Part shown: positions 1-8,848 of the stretch, one piece after another
Position numbering within the stretch: the stretch's first letter is position 1
Layout: each line of letters opens with the position of its first letter
Source: Desulfuromonadales bacterium
Lineage (GTDB): Bacteria; Desulfobacterota; Desulfuromonadia; Desulfuromonadales; Geopsychrobacteraceae
Assembly: GCA_016931615.1 (NCBI GenBank)
Contig: JAFGEL010000032.1
Location: 1-64,000 of the forward strand
Direction: 5' to 3'
Length of the DNA: 64,000 nt
Notes under the pieces: generated by a model
The model's input: the letters and a program-made list of their open reading frames with translations, nothing else
Told to the model about the DNA's origin: nothing
Database searches by the model: none
Position numbers and translations under genes: made by a program

Positions 1-80
1 TGAATATGGATTGCCATGAGCCCTTTTGGCAAAGCCAAAGGACTCTGACCCCGTCCAGAGGACGGGGGTTTCTACTTCAC
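1..80 (+). mobile_element. Probable right end of an IS200/IS605-like element (partial)
   Basis: Two adjacent hairpins are visible: a weaker one at 22-41 (GGC/GCC core) and a strong 8-bp stem CCCCGTCC/GGACGGGG at 49-67. They are followed by GGGTTTCTACTTCAC. IS200/IS605 elements end in such subterminal hairpins, often with a TTCAC-like terminus. CheR homology in the overlapping reading frame begins at base 81, directly after TTCAC, which is what an insertion junction would look like. The transposase or TnpB part would lie outside the window. The identification rests on structure and junction position only; it could instead be an unrelated hairpin or a rearrangement scar. Confidence 0.5.
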
Positions 81-1400
81 ACTAAAATCGACTTTATCAG
101 TTGCCGCAATCTGCTTATCTACCTGGAGCCACTGTTTCAAACAAAAATTATCCATTTATTTAATTTTTCTCTGGTCCCCGCAGGGTTACTTTTCCTTGGC
201 AGCAGTGAGACCGTCGGCTCTGCAGCAGACCTCTTTGAAACCCTTGACACGAAATGGAAACTACTCCGCTCAAAAGGCATTAAAAACCGGACCATGTACC
301 AACAGGAAGACGCCCTTTTTAACCTCAACCAATCGAGCACACTGCACTTCAACCTGCCGAACAGAGTTGCCAGAGGAAATCATGACTTTATCTACGACAG
401 GTTGTTGGAACGTTTCCTCAATGTTATTGCAGAGCACTATATTCCCTTTGCCATGCTCGCCGACGATAGCGGCACCCTGCTCCATGTCGTCGGCGAATCG
501 GGTCGCTTTCTCAGAATCCCCTCGGGGAAAGTTCAAACCAACATCAGTAAACTTCTTGTCAAAGAGCTTGCCATCCCGATCATGACGGGGATACAAAAGG
601 TTCTTAAGAGCAAGGAAATGCTCAGCTACACCAATATTCGGCTCTCAGATGACAAGGAACAGCCGGTTCAACTCAAAATCTGCCCGGTTCCCTGCAGACC
701 AGGAGCCGAGGATCTGATCGCTATCTTTATTGAAGATCAGAAAAAGATTCAGCTCGACACACAGGACAGCAACCTTGATTTCGGTCAACTGAGTGAACAG
801 CGAATCATCGACCTGGAAAATGAACTCCAGTTCAGCCAGGAGAGCCTACAGGCGACCGTGGAGGAGCTGGAAACATCCAACGAAGAGCTTCAGGCGACCA
901 ACGAAGAGCTCCTCGCCAGCAATGAAGAACTGCAGAGCACCAACGAAGAGCTGCAGTCCGTGAACGAAGAACTGTTTACGGTCAATGCCGAATACCAGAA
1001 CAAAATTACGGAACTCACCGAGGCCAACAACGACCTTGACAACCTGGTATCCCTGATTCACATGCCGACGGTGTACCTTGATGAAAACCTCGAAATTCGG
1101 CGGGTCAGCCCTGAAGCCAAAAAGATCTTCAAGTTCATCGATCAGGACATCGGCAGACCACTATCTCATATCGCCCATAATCTCATTGATATCAACCTTG
1201 ATCAGTTGATCAAAAAATGTCAGCTGACCGAAGAGGAAATTTTCTGCCGTGTCTGTGATCAGCAAACCAACTGTTTTCTTCTCCGGATCATCCCTTACCG
1301 TATCGCCCCCCAGAACTACGCCGGTATCATCTTGACCTTTTTCGATCTTAACCTGCTCTCTGGAGAGAAAGAGGTCAAAGAAACGGGAGATCAACCATGA
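6..1400 (+). CDS. 3' part of a CheB/CheR-type methyltransferase-PAS signalling protein, 5' end missing
   Basis: The frame is open to the left edge, so the real start is not visible. Residues about 26-92 match the C-terminal end of a CheR methyltransferase domain ([19 protein letters not shown], then a DxKWK-like strand). Residues about 280-348 form the repetitive coiled coil of NEEL/SNEEL heptads that follows CheR in CheB-CheR-PAS fusions, and about 350-455 is a PAS domain. The first 25 residues have no family resemblance and are encoded by the putative insertion-sequence end, so the N-terminal CheB/CheR part was probably cut off. The gene overlaps the next one by ATGA, indicating translational coupling to a histidine kinase. 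If still expressed, it would supply only coiled-coil and PAS parts without a complete methyltransferase. Confidence 0.75.
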   Translation: MDCHEPFWQSQRTLTPSRGRGFLLHTKIDFISCRNLLIYLEPLFQTKIIHLFNFSLVPAGLLFLGSSETVGSAADLFETLDTKWKLLRSKGIKNRTMYQQEDALFNLNQSSTLHFNLPNRVARGNHDFIYDRLLERFLNVIAEHYIPFAMLADDSGTLLHVVGESGRFLRIPSGKVQTNISKLLVKELAIPIMTGIQKVLKSKEMLSYTNIRLSDDKEQPVQLKICPVPCRPGAEDLIAIFIEDQKKIQLDTQDSNLDFGQLSEQRIIDLENELQFSQESLQATVEELETSNEELQATNEELLASNEELQSTNEELQSVNEELFTVNAEYQNKITELTEANNDLDNLVSLIHMPTVYLDENLEIRRVSPEAKKIFKFIDQDIGRPLSHIAHNLIDINLDQLIKKCQLTEEEIFCRVCDQQTNCFLLRIIPYRIAPQNYAGIILTFFDLNLLSGEKEVKETGDQP

Positions 1401-3148
1401 AAAAGTCTTCCGACACACTCACAGAATTACGTCGCAAAGCTGAAGAAAAGGTATCCCGTTTATCTGACAAATTTGACCAGGATGATCACGAAAGAGCCTA
1501 TCATGAACTCAAAGTTCACCAGATTGAACTTGAGATGCAGAACCAGCAACTGCATGAGACCCAGGCCGAACTTGAAAACACAGTAAAGTCCTACAGTGAT
1601 CTCTATCACCATACACCAATCGGTTTTATCACCATCGACCAAAACGGCTTCATCCTTGGAGCCAACGAGACATTTGCTCGAATGTGCTCAATACCATTGC
1701 ACGAGTTACATCACAGCCACGCATCAAATCTTCTGGTCCCCGATTCCGAGGCTATTTTCCGCCAACGCCTCCCGGCTTTTTTTAAAAAACCTGAGGGAAA
1801 AACCTTAAACCTTCAATTGCGGAAAACGGGCCAACAAACTTGCTATATTGAACTGCAAGGTCGTCATCTCCCCATCAAAACCCCTGAACAAAAACCGTTG
1901 CTAGCCTGCAGTGTTCTGGATGTGACACTCAGACAAAAAGCTCTTAAAGAAAAGCGAGAAGTTGAGCAACAACTCCGCCAGAAATATAAAATGGAAGCGA
2001 TCGGTGTATTATCCGAAGGGATTGCCCATAATTTCAATAACAGTCTGATGATTATTCTCGGTAATATCGAACTGGCCCAGCTCAAAAATACCACTCCGGA
2101 GGTCGATGCTTTTCTCAACAACGCCAAACTGGGCTTGAATTCATCGCGCGACCTGGTCCAGCAGATTCTGACTTATGGCCGTAAAGCCCCCGCAAACCAG
2201 GGTCCGACAACATTGATGACAGTCATTGATGAAACTCTGAAACTTTTGCGCTCCACCCTTCCGACCACCCTTGAAATCGACTGGTCGGTCAGCTCATCAC
2301 TAAAAACCATTTCCGTCATGGCCAATGTCAACCAACTGCAAGAGGTCATCATCAACCTCTGCATCAATGCTCACCACGCCACTAGAGGCCTTGGCAAAAT
2401 TAGGGTGACGCTTGAAAAAGCTGACCTCGCTGCAAGGGATATCCCTTCACAATTCAATTGCCGGCCGGGTCGTTACGCCCGCATCACCATTGAAGACAAC
2501 GGCTCGGGCATACCTGCTCATGTTTTGGATAAAATTTTCGATCCTTTCTTTACCACCAAAGATGTCGGCGAAGGAACTGGAATGGGCCTGGCGACGGTCA
2601 GCGGGATCATGGAACAGCACGCGGGTATGATCACCGTTGACAGTCAAGTCGGGAAAGGAACCGCCTTTCACCTCTATTTTCCACTGATAGCGGTGCGCAG
2701 AATGGAACAAGATAACCATGAGACCTATCAGAAACTTGAAGCTGGGCGGGAAAGAATTCTGGTCGTCGACGATGAAGAGCTGTTGACCGACATCTGGAGC
2801 CAGGTGCTGACCGAGTTCGGTTACACCGTGACCTGTATGAACGATTCTGAAGAAGCTTTGCGCCATTTCAGTGCTGATCCGCACCAGTTCGATCTGGTTA
2901 TTTCGGACCAAACCATGCCGCAGCTGACCGGCGAGGAACTCAGCGCAAAACTCGTCAAAATCAATCCGAATATCAAAATCATTCTATGTACCGGCAATTA
3001 TAAACGCGTTAATCGTGAGCACTTTGACAAGATCGGCATCAATGATCTACTGGTCAAACCGGTCGACATTTCGGTTTTGCTTAAACACGTCCGCAAAACC
3101 CTTGACCGCGAATCAGCAGCCTTAAAATCGGCTCATTCCAAATCCTGA
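1397..3148 (+). CDS. PAS hybrid sensor histidine kinase with C-terminal receiver
   Basis: A 583-residue cytoplasmic kinase with no obvious membrane segment. A short coiled coil (1-60) is followed by a PAS domain (about 60-185), an HisKA-like helix with the phospho-acceptor motif GIAHNFNN (His near 211), an HATPase_c domain (N box NLCINAHHA near 316, later GTGMGLATV) and a receiver domain (about 452-575) with DDE and the phospho-acceptor Asp504 in the SDQTMP motif. The start overlaps the upstream gene by 4 bp, so the two were probably co-translated as one signalling unit; upstream CheBR-type proteins often partner such kinases. The C-terminal receiver suggests a phosphorelay or autoinhibition. 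The output partner is not in the window. The last 27 bp overlap the convergent oxidoreductase gene. Confidence 0.85.
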   Translation: MKKSSDTLTELRRKAEEKVSRLSDKFDQDDHERAYHELKVHQIELEMQNQQLHETQAELENTVKSYSDLYHHTPIGFITIDQNGFILGANETFARMCSIPLHELHHSHASNLLVPDSEAIFRQRLPAFFKKPEGKTLNLQLRKTGQQTCYIELQGRHLPIKTPEQKPLLACSVLDVTLRQKALKEKREVEQQLRQKYKMEAIGVLSEGIAHNFNNSLMIILGNIELAQLKNTTPEVDAFLNNAKLGLNSSRDLVQQILTYGRKAPANQGPTTLMTVIDETLKLLRSTLPTTLEIDWSVSSSLKTISVMANVNQLQEVIINLCINAHHATRGLGKIRVTLEKADLAARDIPSQFNCRPGRYARITIEDNGSGIPAHVLDKIFDPFFTTKDVGEGTGMGLATVSGIMEQHAGMITVDSQVGKGTAFHLYFPLIAVRRMEQDNHETYQKLEAGRERILVVDDEELLTDIWSQVLTEFGYTVTCMNDSEEALRHFSADPHQFDLVISDQTMPQLTGEELSAKLVKINPNIKIILCTGNYKRVNREHFDKIGINDLLVKPVDISVLLKHVRKTLDRESAALKSAHSKS

Positions 3149-4108
3149 GCAGGATACGGTCCAGCACCCCATCTGTCGCGCCAACAGGTAACCACTCTGC
3201 CAGGCATCCTCGACCCGGCGGCCCAGGCACCAGTCTCCGCAGGCTCCAAGCTGCAGGTCTGCATCCCACAGACAGGGCTTGCCGACCGCTTGTTCGGTGA
3301 AGGCGTACCGCCAGCGGTGGGTAAACAGTACGGTCGCTTCACTGCTGCTCGCCGTCAGGCGGGTAAAAATCGCCTCGAGCTGCCGGCCGACCTCTTCAGG
3401 CGCCTCTTCGAGATGCTCGATCGACCAGTCTTTTGCTGCCTGCAGCAGGTAGAGGTGGCTGTTGCCGCGGCCCGGCTTGGCACTGTTCAGAGTGATCCGT
3501 CGCAGTGCCGGATGCGGGTCAATCGTGACCTCGGCCAGTGATTCAATCAGCTCTGCGGTCTGCACTGCGGCCACCCAACTCGGCTCCATCCGTGCTTTAC
3601 GCACGTTTTCCGCCAGGCTTGGATAGTCACGCACCAAGGCCAAAGTCTGGGGCGCCGGAGCAGCAACAATGACCTGTTGCCAAGTTCCCAACAGGGACTC
3701 TCCGTCGTTGTACAGTTGCCACCCTGAGGCACTTTTTTCCAGGTGGCCAATCCGCGTTGAGGGTTGAAAACTTAGTGAGCCGAGCAGGTTCCGGGTCACG
3801 GCACTGTTGCGGGGAACACCGATGAAATGAACCTGTTCATCTGCATCCAACAGCCCTTTGACCCGGGGATTCCAGAGCTGCAGCGCGGCGGGCGGAACAT
3901 TTTGCGCAAGCTCTTCCCTGAAGGGTTGATGGTCTGCGGAGAAGTAGGGAGCCCCGTGATCAACCCAGCCGTCACCCACCGAGCGACTGGCCAGACGCCC
4001 CCCAGTCCCCTTGCTTTTATCAAAGACGGTGACCTTCCGGCCGACAGACTGCAGATGGCGGGCGGCGGTCAGACCGGCCATCCCGGCACCGATCACAGCA
4101 ACTTTCAT
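3122..4108 (-). CDS. Renalase-like FAD/NAD(P)-dependent amine oxidoreductase
   Basis: A 328-residue flavoprotein. The N-terminus carries the dinucleotide-binding motif GAGMAGLTAARHL, then KSKGTGGRLASRS, the GGR-type motif seen in renalase-like NAD(P)/FAD oxidoreductases. The C-terminal region contains the conserved HRWRYA segment and a GDWCLGRRVEDAWQSG stretch, which closes the FAD site in this family. The ATG at 4108 is preferred over the GTG at 4111 because AGGAGG lies 7 nt upstream and the stop of the preceding small gene overlaps it as TGATG. The gene ends an operon with the AarF kinase and a small unknown protein. The substrate is unknown. Confidence 0.82.
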   Translation of the reverse strand: MKVAVIGAGMAGLTAARHLQSVGRKVTVFDKSKGTGGRLASRSVGDGWVDHGAPYFSADHQPFREELAQNVPPAALQLWNPRVKGLLDADEQVHFIGVPRNSAVTRNLLGSLSFQPSTRIGHLEKSASGWQLYNDGESLLGTWQQVIVAAPAPQTLALVRDYPSLAENVRKARMEPSWVAAVQTAELIESLAEVTIDPHPALRRITLNSAKPGRGNSHLYLLQAAKDWSIEHLEEAPEEVGRQLEAIFTRLTASSSEATVLFTHRWRYAFTEQAVGKPCLWDADLQLGACGDWCLGRRVEDAWQSGYLLARQMGCWTVSCSGFGMSRF

Positions 4109-4368
4109 CACTCAACCTCCTGGGTCAGGCTGGTGATTCTGTCCAGGCATTCTGCCCGGACCGCTTCCAGTCCGGCGATCGTGGCTTCCTGGGTGGTGTC
4201 CCCGACCACTCCGCGACCGGTCCAGTCGTTACCGTAACGCACATACAGAGATTGCAATTCACGGTCGATCTGTTCCAGCGTGGCAACCGGATTCTTACCC
4301 ATCTGTTCCTCAAAATAACCGAAGAGGTTGCTGACGATTTCGTCCTTTTTCTGCTCGAGAAAATTCAT
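4108..4368 (-). CDS. Small uncharacterised protein, 86 aa
   Basis: I do not recognise the family. The start chosen is the ATG at 4368, which overlaps the stop of the upstream AarF gene as ATGA and has AAAGGA about 10 nt upstream. The longer frame would begin inside that gene. The protein is soluble, acidic and mostly helical by appearance, with a central GNDWTGRGVVGDTT segment and no cysteines apart from one near the C-terminus. Its tight placement between the AarF kinase and the renalase-like gene indicates co-expression, not a known function. Confidence 0.7.
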   Translation of the reverse strand: MNFLEQKKDEIVSNLFGYFEEQMGKNPVATLEQIDRELQSLYVRYGNDWTGRGVVGDTTQEATIAGLEAVRAECLDRITSLTQEVE

Positions 4369-5942
4369 TGTTGACGGTTCCTTTTCAATAACAGCAGCGC
4401 TGCAGCACAGAGACAGCCGACGGAAACATAAAGGCTCCACTGCTGCTGCAGACGTTGGAAATAAAACGCCAGGGCCAGCCAGAAGAGCAGCCAGCCGAGG
4501 GTCCTTAAATAGCGGCCGAGATGGTCGAGAAGATACCTGCGGTCAGCGGTTGACATGCGCACCACCAGGTCGCCCTGATCAGCAAGATCAATCACCCGCC
4601 GGGCCTTGGTAATGGTCAAAGGTAACTGAATCAATTCATGCTTGAAACTGTCGATGGTTGGCCCTTTTTCGCCGAGAGCCCGGGTCAGGTTCTGCTTGAG
4701 AATCGGCAGGATATCTTTTATCCCGTTGAAGTTCTCAATATACTGGGTTCCCAGTCCCTCGATCAAAGAACTCACCCGCATAACGTAAATCACGTCCTGA
4801 GGCAACTTGAAGGGCTGGTCACTCAGAATATTGAGAATGCCGAAAGCCAGCTCCTGCATACTTCTGGCATCAAGTTGATCACTGTCAAAAATATCGAACA
4901 GGCTTTCCGCCACTGCGCTTAAACTGCGTGGGTCCGACTCTTCGGTCAGAATACCCATTTTGCGCGTGGCGCTGACCAGCATGTCAAAGTCACGCTCATA
5001 GGCGGCCTTGACCGCGTAGATCATGGCCTGGCGCATGGCATTGGGAATCCGGCTGACCATACCGAAATCGAGCAGGATCAGTTCCCCGGCCGGACTGACC
5101 AGCAGATTTCCGGGGTGCGGGTCGGCGTGGAAGTAGCCTTTCACCAGCATCTGCTCGGTATAAAACAGCACCAGCCTACGCATCAGACCTTCAAAACCGC
5201 CCTGCAACTGCGCAACCGCCGCGGCATCGTCAACCCGAAAACCTTCTTCAAAACTCATCACCAGGGCGACATCACTGCAATAGTCTTTATACGGCCGGGG
5301 AAACCTGACCCCGGCATCGGCGTAGACCTGACTGAAATGTTCGAGGTTGGCCAGCTCCTGGTACATGCTGACCTCCTGAAGGATCACCTGGGTAAAAGCC
5401 CGCAGTACCGATTCGATGGAATGCCGAGTCTGATCGGTAAATAAGCGCTGGAAAAGGCGCAGAAAAATATTCAGCAGCAGAATATCCACACGGACCTGGA
5501 GCTGAATATTATAACGCAGCAGCTTGACCGCCAGAATTTCGCCTGAATCCTTCAGAATCGCTTTGTGGACCTGGCCGATAGAAGCACTGGCCAGGGGGGT
5601 CTCTTCAAAGGAGCTGAAAACCCCCGGATCGGGAAAAGCCCGCTCAAAGACCTTCTTCTGGTGGGTCCGGGTCATGGCCGGCATACGATCATGCAGCTGG
5701 CGCAGCGCCGAAAGGTAAGCGCTGTCGAAAAAATCAGCCCGGGTCGCCAGGACCTGGGCCAGTTTTAAAAAGCTCGCACCGAGGGACCGAATGTTGCTGA
5801 CCAGTTGATCCGGAGACAACGGCCGCCACAGCAGAAAGCGCGGCTTGCGGCGAAAAAGCAGAAAGACCGTCACCAGAAAGCGAAAAATCGCGTAGCTGCG
5901 CCAGGGGCTGCACAAGCGCAGAAAAAGCAGAATACGCGACAT
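4365..5942 (-). CDS. ABC1/AarF/UbiB-family atypical protein kinase-like protein
   Basis: A 525-residue member of the UbiB/AarF family, which uses an atypical kinase fold and in bacteria is linked to ubiquinone or other isoprenoid-lipid metabolism. Visible motifs are an Ala-rich loop SASIGQVH, the ATP-binding AVKLL lysine, HADPHPGNLL (catalytic loop) and LLDFGMVSRI (DFG metal motif). The family KxGQ motif appears here as KLAQ (residues about 60-63), a Gly to Ala change in the inhibitory motif. Two C-terminal membrane helices (about 475-520) would anchor it in the inner membrane. It is preceded by a phasin-like gene 4 bp upstream and followed by two overlapping genes, forming a four-gene operon. 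The physiological substrate is unknown. Confidence 0.88.
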   Translation of the reverse strand: MSRILLFLRLCSPWRSYAIFRFLVTVFLLFRRKPRFLLWRPLSPDQLVSNIRSLGASFLKLAQVLATRADFFDSAYLSALRQLHDRMPAMTRTHQKKVFERAFPDPGVFSSFEETPLASASIGQVHKAILKDSGEILAVKLLRYNIQLQVRVDILLLNIFLRLFQRLFTDQTRHSIESVLRAFTQVILQEVSMYQELANLEHFSQVYADAGVRFPRPYKDYCSDVALVMSFEEGFRVDDAAAVAQLQGGFEGLMRRLVLFYTEQMLVKGYFHADPHPGNLLVSPAGELILLDFGMVSRIPNAMRQAMIYAVKAAYERDFDMLVSATRKMGILTEESDPRSLSAVAESLFDIFDSDQLDARSMQELAFGILNILSDQPFKLPQDVIYVMRVSSLIEGLGTQYIENFNGIKDILPILKQNLTRALGEKGPTIDSFKHELIQLPLTITKARRVIDLADQGDLVVRMSTADRRYLLDHLGRYLRTLGWLLFWLALAFYFQRLQQQWSLYVSVGCLCAAALLLLKRNRQQ

Positions 5943-5946
5943 CAGC

Positions 5947-6222
5947 TCAGTGACCCAGATCCTTTTTCAACTTTTCCAGGTCGGCTTTGGTGGCCAGATC
6001 GAGATCAGCAACCACCTCTTTGAGGACATCGGTCATCATCTCTTTGAAACTGTGCTTTTCCTTCTCACCCCGCTCAGCCAGATCGGAAAAAAAATCCTTG
6101 GCGTTTTCTTCAGCTTTTTCCTGCCAGGCTTTCAGCTCTTCAGAGTTTTTTTCCAACTTATCCTTGACCGCCAAGGCACTGCCGAGAGCAAAATAAAAGA
6201 GTTGTTCAAGTTTGCTGTCCAT
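5947..6222 (-). CDS. Phasin-like small helical protein
   Basis: A 91-residue, highly charged, entirely helical protein resembling the short phasin / polyhydroxyalkanoate granule-associated protein family: a hydrophobic start (FYFALGSALAVKDKL) followed by Lys/Glu-rich amphipathic helix and a C-terminal coiled coil. The ATG at 6222 is chosen because GGAGG sits just upstream; a longer frame from 6282 lacks support. It lies immediately before the AarF-family gene, an arrangement I associate with this clade, and probably acts with it at a membrane or lipid surface. No polymer-synthesis gene is nearby, so a storage-granule role is not shown. Confidence 0.72.
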   Translation of the reverse strand: MDSKLEQLFYFALGSALAVKDKLEKNSEELKAWQEKAEENAKDFFSDLAERGEKEKHSFKEMMTDVLKEVVADLDLATKADLEKLKKDLGH

Positions 6223-6306
6223 TTCATCCTCCAAGTGAGTTTCTGTGTGGAAAGATGCCATCCAGAATTTGCGGATGGGCACAAGTTAAGGGTTGATCTC
6301 TTTCTT

Positions 6307-6368
6307 TTGTCCTAGTACTATATATATTAATCTATGATATTGAATAATTCATATTTTGTCTAGGACAA
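6307..6368. promoter_or_regulatory. 9-bp inverted repeat flanking the promoter of the MerR/B12-type gene
   Basis: TTGTCCTAG at 6307-6315 recurs as its exact inverted complement CTAGGACAA at 6360-6368. The second copy is itself part of the imperfect palindrome TTGTCTAGGACAA (6356-6368). The 44 bp between them are very A/T-rich. The right copy ends 5 bp before the chosen ATG at 6374, so a bound protein would block transcription or initiation. Autoregulation by the MerR-family protein, or control of the divergent phasin-aarF operon, is the natural reading but is inferred. Confidence 0.55.
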
Positions 6369-6373
6369 TTTTC

Positions 6374-7273
6374 ATGCTAACTATTCAACAACTCAGCCAG
6401 GAACTGAATCTTGGTGTTGACACCCTGAGGATCTGGGAACGACGCTACGGATTTCCCAAACCCGCGCGCGATTCCCGAGGTCATCGTCGCTACCCCCTTG
6501 AGCAGGTCGATTTGCTGCGCACGGTCTGCCGCCTTCAGGAGCTCGGACATCGACCGAATAAAATTTTTGCCCTGAGTGAGAAAGAGCGTACAGACATCCT
6601 CGAACAGGCCCAGCAGATCACCAACCCCGAACTGATCAATTATGAGGCATTGATTCTGAACGGCTCGGTGTCAAAAATCGAAAACAAGCTGCGTTCGTAT
6701 CTCAGTGTCAACGGACTTGAACAGCTGATTACAGAACGGATTCTCCCGATCATTCGCATCATGGGACGACACTGGATTAACGGCAAGCTGAGTATCGCCA
6801 GGGAGCACATGATATCAGATATCCTGGGCGACATTCTGAAAGAACAGCTGCTGTTGCCCCACCCGCAGGAACCCGACAGGACGATTATTTTTCTGACTTT
6901 GTGCGGCGAGCGCCACAAGCTGGGTCTCCTGATGTCGGCAGCACTATTTCACCTGCTTGGAATCAACTGCCTGCTGATTCAGGAGGAACTTCCCCTGATG
7001 GAGGTTCCGCAGCTGGCCCTCGATACCTCCAGCGACGCGGTGGCACTTTCCTTCAGCAGCCATTATTCCAGCCGTCAGGCCAAAAAAGATCTCGCCACCC
7101 TGAGAAACGAACTGGATCCTGAGATTAAAATCATCGCCGGCGGCAACGCTATTCAGAAGCCTTTTCACCTTCCTGACGTGATTTTGTGTTCCGATCTGGG
7201 TCAGATTCCTGAAATCTACAGAAAGTTTTTTTCCGGCAGCAAATCTTCGGTGAAGGCAGCAGCGGCAGGCTGA
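6374..7273 (+). CDS. MerR-family regulator with C-terminal cobalamin-binding-like domain
   Basis: A 299-residue regulator. Residues 1-70 are a MerR winged helix (TIQQLSQELNLGVDTLRIWE, then RRYGFP and GHRRY). A linker helix bundle follows. The C-terminal ~120 residues resemble a B12-binding domain, with GERHKLG near 182 in place of the usual DxHxxG and AGGNAI at the end of the fold. Such proteins (CarH/LitR type) bind DNA in a light- and adenosylcobalamin-dependent way in other bacteria; whether this one binds B12 is not shown, because the first acidic position is Glu. The ATG at 6374 has AGGA 9 nt upstream and is preferred over the TTG at 6356. It is divergent from the phasin-aarF operon. Confidence 0.83.
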   Translation: MLTIQQLSQELNLGVDTLRIWERRYGFPKPARDSRGHRRYPLEQVDLLRTVCRLQELGHRPNKIFALSEKERTDILEQAQQITNPELINYEALILNGSVSKIENKLRSYLSVNGLEQLITERILPIIRIMGRHWINGKLSIAREHMISDILGDILKEQLLLPHPQEPDRTIIFLTLCGERHKLGLLMSAALFHLLGINCLLIQEELPLMEVPQLALDTSSDAVALSFSSHYSSRQAKKDLATLRNELDPEIKIIAGGNAIQKPFHLPDVILCSDLGQIPEIYRKFFSGSKSSVKAAAAG

Positions 7274-7326
7274 TTCATTTTTTACGAATAGGAGAAAGGT
7301 AGAACGAAAAACCGCAAAAAGCGGAT

Positions 7327-8736
7327 TTAACCGCATGCAACCTGGTCTTTACCCTGCTTTTTAACCCGATACATGCGGTTGTCGGCAATTTCAACCAGCT
7401 CACTGAAGGTTTCGAGATTAGCGTTCTTGTAGGTTGAGACCCCGGTGCTGATGGTGATCTGCTCATCATCCAGATGTTCAAACTGATGATGACGAATAAC
7501 CGTATGAATACGGTTGGCGACATCGAGAGCCCCATCCTCGTCGGTGTTGGGCAGAATCACGGCGAATTCTTCACCCCCGTAACGAGCGGCGATGTCACTT
7601 TCCCTGGCCACGGTTTTAAGCAGCTGGCCGATTTTTTTCAGCACCTGGTCACCACGGGCATGACCGAACATATCGTTGACCCGTTTAAAATCATCAATAT
7701 CGAAAAAAACCAGGGACAGAGGGGCCCCGTAGCGCCTGGCTCGACTGAACTCTTCTTCCAGACGATCATAAAAATGGCGATGGTTGTAAAGGCTGGTTAA
7801 CCCGTCACGAATCGCCATCTCTTCAAAATATTCCTGGGCCGCCTGTACCGACTCAAACAGAATGGCGTTTTCCAGGGCGTTGGCCGAAATATTGGCAATC
7901 AGCTGGCAAAGTTTATAAATTCGATCAGTAATTCCATCCTTGATCGGCGTTGCCGTTCTCAGGAAGAAGGTGCCGATAACGCTTTCTTTTTTGACGACGG
8001 GAATAACAATCACCGAGTTGTAGCTCAGGTCTTGAATTTGCTCCTGAACCGTAGCCATCAGGGGGTCATTTTTAATGTCATTAACAATAACCGCGCGCTT
8101 GGATTTCAGAGACTCTTGAATCTCGGGGTATTTACCCAAATCCAATTTGAGCTCGTCATGAATACTAAGGTCACTGCTTGCCTTGACCACAGCATCTCCA
8201 TCCTCATTGATACTGACGATAGAGCAGCGAGCAACATCAATAATTTCAGCGACTTTTTCAACAATCAAACGCAGGATCGTCATCGGGTTACGAATCGCGG
8301 AAATTGTCTCGGTTATCTCCAGCAGAAAGCGCAGATCCTGCTGTTTCAGGTCGGAATAAAAATCGGTCGTGCGCAGATGAGCTTCGACCCGTGCCATGAT
8401 CTCGGGCATATAGATCGGTTTGGTGATATAGTCATCGGCCCCGGCTTTTAAGCCGAGGACCATATCTTTTTTCTTGGTCCGCCCGGTGAAAAGAACAATC
8501 GGGATTTTCTGAGCTTTTGGATGAGCTTTGAGAATTTTACAAACTTCAATGCCACAGAGAGAAGGCATCTCAATATCGAGAATAATCAGATCGGGCCAAT
8601 GCGCCAGGCACAAGGAAACCGCCTCTTGACCATCCCGGCCCTCGATAATATCAAAACGTCCACTCAGGGCCTCTTTCAAAACTTCTCTGAAAAACAGCTC
8701 ATCATCAACGACAAGAATTTTCTTCCGCTCAGCCAA
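7327..8736 (-). CDS. Response regulator with GAF and GGDEF (diguanylate cyclase) domains
   Basis: A 469-residue protein: receiver (1-120, phospho-acceptor Asp54 in the LDIEMPS motif), GAF (about 135-290) and GGDEF domain (about 300-465). The active-site signature is GGEEF near 388-392, preceded by RESD five residues earlier, which is an intact c-di-GMP inhibitory I-site. The metal-binding strand FFDIDDFKRVND is also intact. It should therefore synthesise c-di-GMP when phosphorylated or GAF-liganded, with product feedback. No cognate kinase is adjacent; the gene stands alone and converges on the MerR-type gene. Confidence 0.9.
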   Translation of the reverse strand: MAERKKILVVDDELFFREVLKEALSGRFDIIEGRDGQEAVSLCLAHWPDLIILDIEMPSLCGIEVCKILKAHPKAQKIPIVLFTGRTKKKDMVLGLKAGADDYITKPIYMPEIMARVEAHLRTTDFYSDLKQQDLRFLLEITETISAIRNPMTILRLIVEKVAEIIDVARCSIVSINEDGDAVVKASSDLSIHDELKLDLGKYPEIQESLKSKRAVIVNDIKNDPLMATVQEQIQDLSYNSVIVIPVVKKESVIGTFFLRTATPIKDGITDRIYKLCQLIANISANALENAILFESVQAAQEYFEEMAIRDGLTSLYNHRHFYDRLEEEFSRARRYGAPLSLVFFDIDDFKRVNDMFGHARGDQVLKKIGQLLKTVARESDIAARYGGEEFAVILPNTDEDGALDVANRIHTVIRHHQFEHLDDEQITISTGVSTYKNANLETFSELVEIADNRMYRVKKQGKDQVACG

Positions 8737-8848
8737 AAGCAGCTTCCCCTAAAATGAGTAAAGACTAATATGGCGGGCAAAAAACCATTTGTCAACTAAA
8801 ATTTGTTCTTTCAAATGTTTTCCTGAGAGAGGTAGCGGGCAGAGACGA

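Noticed and set aside
838-1050. NEEL repeats in the first gene as a tandem DNA repeat
   Set aside because: This is the known coiled-coil linker of CheB/CheR-PAS proteins, not an independent repeat element.
7300-7326. CCGC/GCGG mini-hairpin between convergent MerR-type and GGDEF genes
   Set aside because: Only a 4-bp stem with weak T or A runs; too little for a terminator call.
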